The translations under genes were made by a program, and so were the position numbers. Below the pieces are notes generated by a model. It did no database searches and was not told the DNA's origin. It worked only from the letters and a program-made list of their open reading frames with translations. Positions 44,136 to 55,908 of a stretch of 64,000 nucleotides of DNA are shown here, piece by piece. The first letter of the stretch is position 1, and the number at the start of each line of letters is the position of its first letter. The stretch comes from Hemileia vastatrix (Eukaryota; Basidiomycota; Pucciniomycetes; Pucciniales; Zaghouaniaceae). Where the stretch lies: NCBI GenBank assembly GCA_030280995.1, contig JASXTE010000002.1, forward strand, positions 40,032,183 through 40,096,182, in the 5' to 3' direction.

Positions 44136-45139
44136 AGATGATGTTTTACTTTTCATATTAATAATATAATGGTTGAGATAGTATTAAAGAAATATAGAAA
44201 AATGATAAGCAAAACATGAACTTACATGTCTATAAAATCTTCTTCCATTTGTAGCTGATTGATCAAAATTAATTATAAAGTTTATTTTATAATCACTGTT
44301 TTAAAAAATAAATAGTTAGATAAATAAATTGAAAATTTTCCATAAGGAATAAAGAAAAGTAAATTGACAAACAAATAAAAAAACTTAAAGTTAACTTAAA
44401 AAGAATATTTTGGTAATGATTTGAAAGGGTACAGTAAAAGATACCTTAAAAATAAATTCAGAATTAGAATAATTAGATTAACTTGTCAAAAGTGTAAAAA
44501 AGAGTAACAAACCAAAATGATATGAAATGCAATAGCAAGAAAAATTTGCTTACTGGTAATCGGATAAGGTCAAGAAAATAGTACCAATAATTCAAAATGA
44601 TAAAGCAAAAATATGATCGATAATTTTTGAAAAAGGTAAGTGAGAGAGAGAAAGGAACAATAAATTTGGTGGCAAACAGATGTGGATATCATGAATTTTC
44701 ACTGATCTCTTTTTCAAAAAAATGCAGCTCTCCCAGTCATATGATAAACTTCATCTAAATTCCAAGAATAATGTTGCCAAGGCACTGTATGCAGAATGAT
44801 CATTTTTTCCTATGCATATACTAATTCCAGCTAGAATCTACTTGGCTGCATGTTTTACAGATGAAGGTTTGTGGCACGCTGAATATCACATTTAAAAAAA
44901 ATTGATGCCACATAATTCTAGCTACCATGTTTCATGTAGCTAAAAACCATACACTCATCACATTTAAATTTACATTGCGTCAAAATTATTTCATTTTCAA
45001 ATTTTTTTAAAGGGAACTATAATGTGCACCACCTATTTCTAAAATATGAACCTCCCCACCATATTAAATTGGTAGATTTTTAATTGTGCAATTTTTTTGC
45101 CTTGACCTTTTTCCTGATCTTACTTGGCTCAATATGTCA

Positions 45140-45730
45140 AAAAATGACAAATGTTGCTGAAAGCAACATTTGATTTTGTTTCTATGTGTAAAAATGGAAG
45201 GCCGTCTCTAACCATCTGCAGAGCATTGTATATCTGATTTGAACACATGTCTATTTATTTATGTGTTTAAATTAAAAAATTTACTTTTTATTGCAGCCAG
45301 ATTTATACTGGCTGCTTTTAGGAAACCTTAATTTATGACTCAAGCCTTTGAAGTTGGCTTGGGTCCCTTAAATTTCAATTTAGTACTTCCAGCCAGGGGA
45401 AACATGGCTGGAAGTGTTGCTTTCAGGAAACCAAAGTGGATAAAAGTGACTTTGGTTGCTCCCTTTTACATTTGCCACCCTCCCAGCCAATTTACTAGGA
45501 TGGAAGGTGGACAAATCTGTATGCAATGCATGTTGCACACTTGCTTCCATATTTCATGCAGCTGACTTGAAATCAGCTGCATGAGATATGGGCAGCACAT
45601 GCAATGTGCGTTGCATGCAGCAGAAATGTGCACTGCATGTGCTGCATGCAGTGCATTGTACAGCCAGTTTTTTTCTGGCTGTGAAATGCACACAGAGAAA
45701 TCTAAGTCCCTGCAAGGGACTTAGGAAACA
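45140..45730. repeat. Chain of about 15 short adjacent hairpins
   Basis: Successive words are followed by their own reverse complement: CAAATGTTGCT/AGCAACATTTG (45148-45172), GCAGCCAG/CTGGCTGC (45294), CTTCCAGCCA/TGGCTGGAAG (45387), CCAAAGT/ACTTTGG (45430), an 18-bp stem with one mismatch around CATATTTCATGCAGCTGA (45547), GCATGCAGCA/TGCTGCATGC (45612), CAGCCAG/CTGGCTG (45661) and TAAGTCCCT/AGGGACTTA (45702). The arms of different hairpins are mostly different words. No coding function seen. Confidence 0.8.
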
Positions 45731-46710
45731 GGGGGAAAAAAGTGGGAACTAGATGTCAAGTTCAGTTTTGTGATCCTATTTCATTCATGTGCACATTTCT
45801 GTGACAAAACATGGAATGTCACTTTTTGGGACAAGGGCCATTTTAGGACCCTAGTTTTTTTTGTTTTTCTGATGTTACACAGAAGAAAAATGTCTTCTCA
45901 CCCCTCTCATGTTGTCTACCTCCTGCACACTCATCCACTAGTTGTAATCCTTCACTGGTAAGTGCCTTTTTAACTTTTCACTTTTTAAGTTTAATTTTAT
46001 TACTTACTTTTTTACATTATTTTTCTTCCCTTTCTCCTTCATCCTTCTTTTAGTGATGGTGCATATCTTTATTTTTTTCTCTATCCCCTTCCTCCCTCTC
46101 CTCCCTGATTCACTTGTCTTCTCTCCTCATTCCCATCCTATCACTTCCCTCTTCTCCCCTTCCTTTCCCCTCCCCTCCCTATCCTATTGCTTCCCTCCCC
46201 TTACTCACCATCCCTATCCTATGGCTTCCCCCCTTCCCCTCCCCTCCCAATCCTTTTGCTTTCCTCAAATTTCCCTCTATTTCCTTCCTCAATTCATTTG
46301 CTTCCTGTACCAGAAGAAAGCTTCCAATTCATAAACCACAAAGGCCCTAAAGAAACAAAAAAAGTAAGTAAAACCAAAAAAGGAAAAAATAGAAATATTA
46401 AACTAATTAATAAGGTTTCAATCAGATAAAAAAGTAATCTCTACCCAAAAATTAAATTTAAAGACTTATCATGACACATCTAAACAAGAAAGACTAAATA
46501 TAAAAAAGTGAACCAAAAATCTAATTGCTAATGTGATTCTAAACTGAAAAAACTCTCAACTAATATAAACTATTATCAAGAAACAAATGTTTAAGAACCT
46601 AAATAATTCAAAGATTACTAATAATATTAGCTAGCTCATCAGTAGACTAATAAAATTCTCAATTAAACTGTAGCTAAATACAAACAATTAACTTTCATAA
46701 AATCAAACTG
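45729..46710 (+). repeat. Left arm of the long inverted repeat
   Basis: About 980 bp. The part at 46071-46310 is C/T-rich with units like CTATCCTATTGCTTCCCTCC. Pro/Ser/Leu-rich frames here arise from the repeat. Confidence 0.75.
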
Positions 46711-47744
46711 ATTATTTTATTAAAAAAATAAAAATAAAAATCCCACTTTCAATAATATTAATATCCTTCATATTAAAACAACTAATTATTTAGTAGCTAA
46801 TTACACACAAAAAATCATTTATGGAAAATCTAAGTAAACTAGTCTAGGAGTTATCATTATTTAAAAACAACAGAATTTAAAAAAAGTAACTTGATGTCCA
46901 TTAAATCAATTACTGAACTGCAATTGATTTCAAATCATTTAAGATATTTTAATTTCTTAATTCTCTTATTTTTTTCCATTTTATATATATTTTTTGTGGA
47001 ACCAGATTTTCATTTCATTTTACTCTTTATTTTTATTTCCTATATCTTATTTATGGCATTTATTGAGTTTATTAGTCAATAATTGACAAACTCATGTCAT
47101 AAAAAATTTAGAGGCTTAATTATTTATATGCTTATTTCTCTTATATTTTTCTAGAAGGGGCATAGACTAATTACTTGATAATTTTTGGTGTTTTACTCAA
47201 TGAAAAATAGAAAAAGAAAAAGGCTAAGATCAAAACATCTTAAACTAAATAGAAAAGGCATTCAAAAAAATACTAATTATATTATAAATTATTGATTATT
47301 TCAAATTTTAAAGAAAAAAATAATATTATCAATCACAATTCTAGACAAAGGAAAAAATTACATAATGCAAACGCTACCTTAAATTGATTAGAGATTAGTG
47401 GATTTTAAATAATATGGTATGTTCAGGTAATTTTTGAGGTTTAATCTAAATTGTAATCTACTAAAATATTTTTTAACATGATTGGCTGAGTTACTGGAAA
47501 GGATAATAAAAATTTTGAAGCTTTTATTGTGTGATACAAGTTGAAATATAATTTTCAATGTATCTTATTTTCAGATGTAAACCAGGCTAGCACGTACAAA
47601 ATTGACTTTTCAAAATAAAGGTCTTCAGTAAGATTTTGACAGATTGAATACTCTGAAACCAAGGGCTAGCTTTGTTTGTATTGGAATTATATTTGAAATA
47701 TTGATTAAGATGAGTAAGATACAACACAAAATATGGATAGTGGA
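46711..47744. other. AT-rich interior of the long-TIR element
   Basis: No supported gene. A short hydrophobic frame at 46891-47082 lies in T-rich DNA and is probably spurious. Confidence 0.4.
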
Positions 47745-47830
47745 CTTTCTAGTAAGTCCACAATGTTAAACCCTAACTCACAAAAGATTGAACAAAATTT
47801 GAGTCAGTGATTATAAAAATGAAGAGTAAG
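47745..47830 (+). mobile_element. Diverged CACTA-MITE end
   Basis: GGACTTTCTAGTAAGTCCAC followed by a sequence like CTCACAAAAGATTGAACA matches the left part of the copy at 50316, with many substitutions. A similar diverged end lies near 49302-49350. Confidence 0.45.
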
Positions 47831-47860
47831 GGTGAGAATTGATGAAGCTTGATCTTAAGA

Positions 47861-48123
47861 AGAGCCAAACCCCATTTGAAGCTTATTTTTATTCAATTTC
47901 TCAGCATAATCTAGTTCTTAGTGATTCTTCAGTAAAAGGTTACTTAAACTTAGACAAAAATTAGTCCCTGTTTAGTGAGTACTCAGATGTTAAGGCCAGA
48001 GGATATGCTGCTAGGGCTTTAATTCCAACTAAGATTGGTCCTGCTAGAATAATTGTCACAGGAATTCCAGTGAGACAGAAAATGGACAATAGACCAAGTT
48101 ATTGTGAAAGTTTTCCACTTCAG
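47861..48123 (+). pseudogene. Unrecognised coding fragment
   Basis: One frame with a single TAG reads protein-like: SQTPFEAYFYSISQHNLVLS, then ARGYAARALIPTKIGPARII and VTGIPVRQKMDNRPSYCESF. It has a more balanced amino-acid composition than its AT-rich surroundings. I do not recognise the family. It is inside the long-TIR element and may be captured sequence. Confidence 0.35.
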
Positions 48124-48379
48124 TGACTCATCTGCATGCTCCTCTCTTACATTACCTCTGTGGATAGTACTTGCCCCTACATCTTGTCTCACTACTAATT
48201 ATGGGTGCATGCTTCTATGTGAATTGCTACCATGAATCACTACAAAAAAAGCTAACACCTTCTAGTAGTTTCCTCCCCCTAGTTGAACTACCATAGTTCA
48301 GTCAGAGATAGGGACCTTCTAGCAGGTTCTAACTTTGTTCTTCTGGTGCATGTACCACCTTAAAGATCAACACTTGACA

Positions 48380-49085
48380 TCATTCAGTGCTGATTAAGCC
48401 TTCAGTAATACTCATTCACCATTATGTCCAAAATCAGTAAACATTCAGTGACTTCTCACTGACAAGTAAGTAAAATCATAGTAGCCATTCAGTGAGTTCT
48501 CAGTAATAATTCATTTTAATCTTAGTAACAAGTCAGTTGATTCTCGGTAAAAATTCAATGACTTTTCTGTAGAAATTCAGTGACTTCTGAGTACCAAATC
48601 AGTGACTTCTGAGTACCAAATCAGGGACTTCTGAGTAACAAATCAGTGACTTCTGAGTAAAAAATAAGTGACTTCTGAGTAACAAATCAATTCTTTCTCA
48701 GTAACTATTCATCAAATTATCAGTAAATTTTTATTCACTTCTCAGTAATACATCAGTCACTTCTTAGTAACCATTAGGTCTTTTCTCAGTAGCCATTAAT
48801 TCACTTCTCAGTAACCAGTCAGTCACTTCTCAGTAACAAGTAATTTACTTCTCAGTAATCAGTCAGTCACTTCTCAGTAATCAGTCATTCACCTATAATC
48901 AACCAGTCAGTCACTTTTCAGTAAAAAATCAGTCACTTCTCCATAAAAAGTCAGTCACTTCTCAGTAAAAATTCAGTCAATTTTCAGTAAAAAGTCAGTA
49001 ACTTCTAAGTAAACATTCAGTCACTTAAAAGTAAAAATTAAGTCACTTAAAAGTAAAAATTCAGTCACTTCTAAATATTTAGTAG
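48380..49085. repeat. 22-bp satellite, about 30 units
   Basis: The consensus unit is close to CAAATCAGTCACTTCTCAGTAA. Units at 48590-48700 are nearly exact 22-mers; others vary, often in the first six bases. The array is flanked by AT-rich DNA to 50310 with no supported gene. Confidence 0.85.
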
Positions 49086-50312
49086 GTAGCTGCTATTTCA
49101 GTTCCTTTACATCACTCAATAACTGTGAATGAAATTTAGAATAACCATTTAGTTATTTGTCAGTCTCAACTCATTTGTTTCTCATTATATTAACAGTAAT
49201 TTATCAGCAAGCACATAGTTTATTTTTATTTATAATATAATAAGAGCTCCCTTTGTATTTAAACAAGCCTAGTTAAAATTCTCAGCATTATTTCACCATC
49301 ATACACCACCCATTATTAGGGGTAGACTTTCCAGAAAGTCTGTTACTGAAATCAATTGGAAAAACTCAATTTTCTTTCATATATGGTAGCATTTTAACCC
49401 TTGTTTTTTGTGTTAATAAAATTTTTGTTTTTATTTGATTTTGATTTATGCTATATTTTAGGAATAAATAGCAATTATATTTATGGATCACTAAATTAAC
49501 AATTTTTTTGTTCAAAAAATTTGGTGCATGTAATTTTCACCCATCATCCTTGCTATTTCCCTTATTTAATCTCCCTTTTTGATTTATTGTATCTTATCTC
49601 AAATTACATAATGAAATTTTTTGATTGAAAGATATTTATATTCCTCATTTTTCTTAAAGATTTAAAAGAAAGCACTAAATAACCTTAAATTCACATTGTA
49701 GTAACTAGATATTATTCTATTTCCTTAACAGAAAATAAAAAACTGTTTTGAATAATTTAATTGATCATTTATCCATATTGTCATATTTAACATTTGATTA
49801 AAAGAAAAATTATACTATTTGAATTAAGTAACATTCATTTTTACAAAAAACATTTATTTGGTGGAGAATCTCTCAAAATCAACTTTACATTTTTCAAAAT
49901 TGATTGTGTGCTTTTTATCTGATTTCAAAATTATCAAAATCTAAATTTATATTGAATTAGCCAACTTATTATCAGCAGAATTGGAATAAACCTTGGAATG
50001 TGTCAATAAAACTTCAAGAATTTTAAAAAAATTATTAATCTATTTTATATATATCATTATTAACAACAAATATATCTAGGCTATCAATTTAAATGTCATT
50101 ATTTTAATTTGAGGACTTAGCATTCATTTATCATGAGACAAAATTAGATGATTCTTCATGAAAAAATATAATTTTGTCTGCTATAATTGATTGCTGAATA
50201 GCCATTGAGATTTTTTGTACCAATTCTTTATCAAATATTGGAAAAATTCATATTGATTGATGATTTCATTTTCACAGAAATACTTTTTATAAATTTTTTT
50301 TTCATTGAAATC
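49086..50312. other. AT-rich spacer inside the long-TIR element
   Basis: No gene seen. Near 49302-49350 there is a diverged CACTA-MITE-like end (ACTTTCCAGAAAGT dyad). Confidence 0.4.
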
Positions 50313-50315
50313 TAA

Positions 50316-50565
50316 CACCACACAATATGGGGGGAGAACTTGCTAGCGAGTCCGCAACCTTGGACCCAAACTCACCACAGATTGAACACACATTGAGCTA
50401 TTTACAAAGGAACCATAAAATCAGGGATGAACACCACTCAGCAGAACAGTTTTAGGTGGTTGTTCAAGTAGAGTTCAGTATGGGTTCAGTATGAGTTCAG
50501 TCTGAGTTCAATCAGAGCTCAGGTTGAGGACTTGCTAGCAAGTCCACCTCCTATATTGCATAGTG
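50316..50565. mobile_element. CACTA-type MITE, copy 3
   Basis: The ends are CACCACACAATATGGGGGG and, inverted, CACTATGCAATATAGGAGG. The 3-bp duplication TAA lies at 50313-50315 and 50566-50568. It has the same orientation and interior as copy 2. Confidence 0.88.
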
Positions 50566-50654
50566 TAAAAAGCATTAGCATTCTGGAGTATCTTTTAAAC
50601 ATAATTAATAATATTTAAAAAATAAATAATAATAAAAATAAATGCAGTATATTA

Positions 50655-50847
50655 GGGGGTATATCTACAAATTTGTAAATATTTAAAAGGTATTTCATGA
50701 CAAAAAAATAAAGCTAAAAATTTGACATCTGTTCTCAGTGAAAATGTGTTTTTGTGGCACAATATGCCATATTTGACAAAATAATGGTGTTTGATTAGGT
50801 GAAAAAAAAGTTATTTTAATATAAAATATTTCTAACTTTGATACCAT
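50655..50847. mobile_element. GGGGGTATCAA-type MITE, diverged copy
   Basis: It begins GGGGGTATATCTACAAATTT and ends with TTTCTAACTTTGATACC. The interior (TTCTCAGTGAAAATGTGTTT, TGCCATATTTGACAAAAT) matches the copy at 57127. It is about 195 bp. Confidence 0.7.
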
Positions 50848-51269
50848 GTATTAAGTATGAATTATTTTTAATGATACTCATATTTAGTTTTATTCAATTT
50901 AAAATACTTTTTACTCAGAATCATTATATTTTAGTATTAGGCTAGTTCAATTTATGTTTTTCTATGACAAAGGCACCAAAAATGTTCATGTCAATAGCCC
51001 ATGCCACTTCCAGAAACATATATGTAAAATTAACATAAAAATTATCAGCCCTTTATATTTTTGATGAGAGGAGTTCAATAATCAATTTAAGTATATTTTT
51101 TTCAGTAAATTATAAAAACATTACATAAAAAATTAAAATAAAGATGAAAGAAAAGAAAATTCTAGTTACAAAACAAAATAAATATATATATATATATAAA
51201 GAAGAACAACAATAAAAGGTAAAGACAAGGTTATAATAATTATTTCAGCTCATTTAGTTATTACTCAGA

Positions 51270-52244
51270 CATTTTATGGAAGCTAAAAGTTTTTTTATTT
51301 AGCTACAGTTTGATTGAGAATTTTAATTGTCTGCTGATGAGCTAGCCAATGGTATTAGTAATATTTGAGTCATTTAGGGTCTTACAAATTATTTTCTTGA
51401 TATTAGTCTATAGTAGTTGAGAGTTTTTTCAGTTTAAAATCACATTAGCAATTAGATTTTTGGTTCACTTTTTTATATTTAGTCTTGTTTGTTTAGACAT
51501 TTAATGATTGGTTTTTTAATTTAATTTTTGGGTAGAGTTTACTTGTTTATCTGGTTGAAACTTCATTAATTAGTTTAATATTTCTATTTTTTCCTTTTTT
51601 GATTTTACTTAATTTTTTTTTGTTTTTTAGGGCCTTTGTGGTTTAGGAATTGGAAACTGTCTTCTGGGACATGAAGTGAATGAATTGAGGAGGGGAAGAG
51701 AGGGGAAGTGGAGGAAAGCAAAAGGATTTGAAGGGGAGGGGAAGGGTAGAAGAGAGAAGGGAGGGAAGCCATAGGATGGGGAGGGGGATGAAGGGGAGTG
51801 AAGCAATAGGATGGGAAGGGAAGGGGAGGGAAGCAGTATGATGGGGACAGGAAGGGGAGGGAAGTGATAGGATGGAAATGAGGAGGGAAGGAGAGTGAAG
51901 AAGGGGGAAGGGGGAGGAAGAGGATAGAAAAAAAAGGATACACACCATCACTAAAAGAAGAATGAAGTAGTAAGGGAAAAAATAAAGTATAAATTTAAGT
52001 AATAAAATTAACTTTAAAATATGAAAAGTAAAAAGGCACTTGCCACTGAAGTACTATGACTAGTGGATGGGTTTTCAGGAGGAAGATGACATGAGGGAGG
52101 TGAGGATGGGGTGAGAAAAATGGATTGCAACATTTATGGAAAAAAATAGTGAGCTCTAGCAGGGTTTTTCTTGAAAACAGACCCAGAAGTGTATACTGAA
52201 ACCAAAAACTGAACTAGACATCTAGTTCAGGGGTTTTCCCCCTT
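51270..52244 (-). repeat. Right arm of the long inverted repeat
   Basis: It is the inverse of 45729-46710 with scattered differences. The G/A-rich part at 51660-51930 is the counterpart of the C/T-rich minisatellite. Confidence 0.75.
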
Positions 52245-52359
52245 GTGCAAGTGACCACCACTTCCACACCTTAGACAAAAACCTTTTATCATGTGCCTTT
52301 GGTTCTCTTGAGCTGAAAGTCTCCTCTTCAAACCAGATCAATGTGTGTTTACTGTGTTA

Positions 52360-54123
52360 ATATCCATGCAATTTGGGTCCCAAGTATTGGACCCACTTGA
52401 TGGGGAAAAGGTACACCAGTGACAAGCACCACTTCAACCATCCTTTGAATGGCATACTGGGGACAACATGGCTGAACCAATATAACCCATACATTGACTG
52501 GAGGGAAGGGAAAAACAGTGCTAAGGTATTGGCCCCCTGGCCCCTTCAGGGGTCTGGGGCACATCCTGGAAACTCTTCTGATTTTCTTTTATCATCAGTT
52601 GAATTTCTACCAGAATGATTCTCTCTCTTATTTCTAAGAAGCAGACTAGGTATGGGGCTCCAGTTGTGAGCACCAGAGTGGACCAGAGAGGAGGTGAAGC
52701 GCATTGAGAGAGGAAGAAGGCGCAACAGAGAAGGGGGAAGTCAGAAGATGGAAAGGTGGATGGCACAGATCAAGCATTGGACCCCTGGCCCTTTCAGGAG
52801 TCTGGGGTCTCTCTTGAAGAGTTTTCTGATGCTTTATTATCATAAGTAGACTTCCAACAAGAACTGAACCCTTCTCTTGATGCTAAGCTTCAGGACTTGG
52901 AGGGGGCTCTAGAGGAAGAAAAGGAACTGGAATGTGACACAACAGAATGGAACATATCCACCAAGATTGAAGCCAAGGTTCAGTACTTAAATCCAACAGA
53001 AAGCTTCAAATAAATGGTCCCCAAAGCTTATTGGGAATTCTTACCACTGTTTGAATATGGAAGAGTAAAGACCCTTCCACCTCACTGACCATATGACTGT
53101 GCCATTGATCTGATTCCAGGCACAACTCCTCAATTTAGCCACATAATCCCATTTTCAACATTGCAGTCAACAAGGCTAAAATATATAAGTGATAATAATC
53201 TAAAGAATAGTTTCATTAGAGAACCAAAATCTCCCTGTGCCACCACTGTTATTTTTAAATGAAAAAAAGTTGGGCCATTGAGACCTTGCATGGATTCCAG
53301 AAGTTTAAATGCATTTATGGTAAAGAACAGATATCCCCTTCCATTTATTAGTAATCTAATTGATAGTATTCAAGGTGCAGAGATCTTTACATCCCTATAT
53401 CTTATGTCAGGTTACCACAAAATATGTGTGAAAGAAGGAGATGAGCACAAGCTAGCATTTTGCACTAAATTTGGTCATTCTGAATGGTTAGTAATGCCTT
53501 TTGGTCCATGCATGGTTCCAACCACTTTCCAACACTTCCTCAATAGTGTCTTCAGAGTTAGAATAGGAATAGAGGTGACAGTTTCTCTAGAAAGCCTCTT
53601 GATTTACTCCAGATCAACAAAGGAGCACCAGATATGAGTAAATGATTCTTTGCAGAGCTTGAGAGAGGTGCAAGTATGGTTAAAGCTGCAAAAATGTGTC
53701 TTCTCAGTAAGTGAAATCCCCTATCTGGGTATGATAGTTTCAAAATATAGTGGGTGGATGGACCAAGAGAAAGTAAAAGCAGTATCAGAGTTTCCAAAAC
53801 CAGCACCAGTAAAGGAGCTCCAGTAATTTTTATGCTTTGCAAATTCTTACCACCACTTTATTGAAAAATATTCCCACATTTACCAACCACTGCATGGCCT
53901 CACAAAGAAGGAAGCCAAGCTCACTTGGACAAGTAGCCAACAAGATGCTTTTGACTACCTGAAAAGACAACTTATGACAGCCCCTATTCTTGCAATCCCA
54001 GACTTACTAAAGCCATTTGTCCTGGAATTCAACTGCTCAGACTTTTCATTAGACACACTATTCTCCAAATACAATCACCACAGGAAATTATGGGGTGAAT
54101 TGCTATCAGTTTTCACTCTTTGA
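52360..54123 (+). pseudogene. Decayed Ty3/gypsy pol (second, unrelated copy)
   Basis: Landmarks in one direction: GILGTTWLNQYNPYIDWREG (end of the protease region), LPPH-stop-PYDCAIDLIPG (the conserved HRPYDH site with TGA for Arg), LRPCMDSRSLNAFMVKNRYP, YHKICVKEGDEHKLAF, LVMPFGPCMVPTTFQHFLNS, SLESLLIYSRS, and LHGLTKKEAKLTWTSSQQDA with TAPILAIPDLLKPFVLEF. The catalytic Y-x-D-D is replaced by SLES, and several stops and frameshifts occur, so it is dead. No LTRs, integrase or chromodomain were found. It abuts the right end of the long-TIR element. Confidence 0.85.
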
Positions 54124-55708
54124 ACTCAATGGTGACCCTAATTTATGCCATGTATCAGACCTACCATAAATGCCACATTGAGAAAAAATTGGAGTCACAT
54201 TTAGTCTGAGATTTTTCCTTGATTAGGGCTCAGTGTGCCTTACATTCAGCACAAGTTTATCCTGACTTAAGCACCAATTGAGAACACATTTATCTAACAT
54301 ACACATTCTGCATGTGTACTCAAAATACATTATTGATGCATATTGAAAATTCATACATATTCAGTACCAATTATGCATGCATTCTCATATGAATTATGCA
54401 TTATGAAATATTCAATATTCAATCTGAATAATGCATATTGCATACTGCATATTTTATATTGCATGTTGCATATTGCATATGCAACATGAAATATTCATGC
54501 ATACACAATGTGAAAATTAACCATCTACTGAGAAAAGTGAAAAATAAGTCATGTGACCTATAATTTTGAAAAGGGAAAATAGGAATGATGATTTAAGCTT
54601 TTTTTTAAAATAGCCTTAGTTTTCATTATATTTTTAGAAAATATGCCTTGAAAAACTATATTGAAAAAACCCATATCCTTGGTGAGAAATTCTTCATCAA
54701 GTTTAAAAAGCAAATTTTAACTGTTAGCATTATCTATATAGCTTCATATATGAAAGACTCTATGTAAAAAATTATTATCCTCAGTAGTTTACTTATTTAT
54801 TTTCCATCTCATTTTTATTTTCTGCATAAAGCTTTTGAGGAAAAAAATATGTAAGAGATACGTATATTTTATCATGTCTATGTGTCACAAACTCAATGTG
54901 CCAAATTGTGTTGAATAATCATTTGTTGTATTTGATGTGTGTATTTGGGGTTAAATACAAAATGAGATTGCCAACTGGGATGCAAAAAAGTTGGCATGCA
55001 ATATGAAATGAGTATTGCATATGAAAACAGTGGCAAGAAAAATTTGCAATTCCACTCATAGATTTTCATTCTTGACTAGTAGTATGGGGGTTGGTAGCAG
55101 TGGTCAAGCAACAACTAAAAAAATTTGTGCACTCATTTTTGAGCAAGGGTATAATGAGTATATAATTATGGAAGGTGCCCATAATTTATCATTATTCCTT
55201 AATTTTAATGAAAATTTTTCATTATTGAAAATGACTTTTGGTTGTTTAGTATTTGATCTAGCTGTGCCAGAGCTTTTCTCAATATTGATGTTACTCTTTA
55301 AAATTTTTGAATATTTTTCATTATGAGGATTTGATTCTGGTTCAAGTTAATGTTGGCTCTATATTATTACCATTGAAAAACAGAATTACCTGGCTAAAAT
55401 TAATTACATTCAGGAAAAAATGTAGTGATGGTGTTTGTTCACTTTCATTATAAGTGAAGGATGATTTAATTGACATATTGACCTTATAACTGAAAATTGT
55501 GGTTCACAAATTTTAAAGTAACTGACTCTTTGAATAATATTAAGAGTTGATAATAGGCATGGATAGTGCCCTAAAGTGAATATTGGCTTGTGGGATCTTG
55601 CTATCACTGAAAATACTTTACATATTTTTTAATCATGTAATGATCAGTTAAACAATGGTGTGAACACCAGTAATAAATATTTTTTGTGATTTAACATCAT
55701 ATTTACAT
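54124..55708. other. AT-rich region with GCATATTGC-type palindromes
   Basis: At about 54300-54510 there is a cluster of TGCATATTGCATA-like words, including CATGTTGCATA facing TATGCAACATG. A frame at 55015-55326 has no family signature. Nothing else is supported. Confidence 0.45.
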
Positions 55709-55710
55709 TA

Positions 55711-55908
55711 GGGGGTATCAAAGTTAGAAATCTTTCTTTTCAAAATACCTCTTTTCTCCACCAAATCAACCATGATTATTTTTTAAAATATGCCATACTG
55801 TGCCCCCAAAATACCTTTTTTCTAAGAATTAGTGTTAAGTTTGTGGCTTTCTTTTTGTGTTGTAAAATACCTTTTAAAGAATTACAAATTTCTAACTTTG
55901 ATACCCCC
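55711..55908. mobile_element. GGGGGTATCAA-type MITE, copy 1
   Basis: It is 198 bp with inverted ends GGGGGTATCAAAGTTAGAAA, flanked by TA on both sides. It is inverted relative to the copy at 57127, with a shared interior (for example ACCAAATCAACCATGATTAT). The first 11 bases of its ends equal those of the Harbinger-type element at 4428. Confidence 0.85.

Larger units (their letters stand above)
45729..52244. mobile_element. Element with terminal inverted repeats of about 1 kb
   Basis: DNA at 45729-46710 reappears inverted at 51270-52244. Shared landmarks in order: GGGGGAAAA, ACTAGATGTC, CATCCACTAGT, AAGTGCCTTTTTA, a C/T-rich minisatellite, AACCACAAAGGCCCTAAA, and CTAGCTCATCAG. The 4.5-kb interior has no recognisable transposase, so it is either a non-autonomous long-TIR element (Mutator-like or foldback) or a degraded one. 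No target duplication could be recognised. Confidence 0.7.

Noticed and set aside
46053..46429. Pro/Leu/Ser-rich protein genes in the long inverted arms (also 51605-51951)
   Set aside because: Similar frames in both arms follow from the inverted repeat itself, and the sequence is C/T-rich low complexity.
46891..47082. Hydrophobic 63-residue protein
   Set aside because: Phe/Ile/Leu-rich frames are expected by chance in T-rich DNA; no supporting context.
55015..55326. 103-residue ORF in AT-rich DNA
   Set aside because: No recognisable domain, no splice or start context, and composition follows the local base content.
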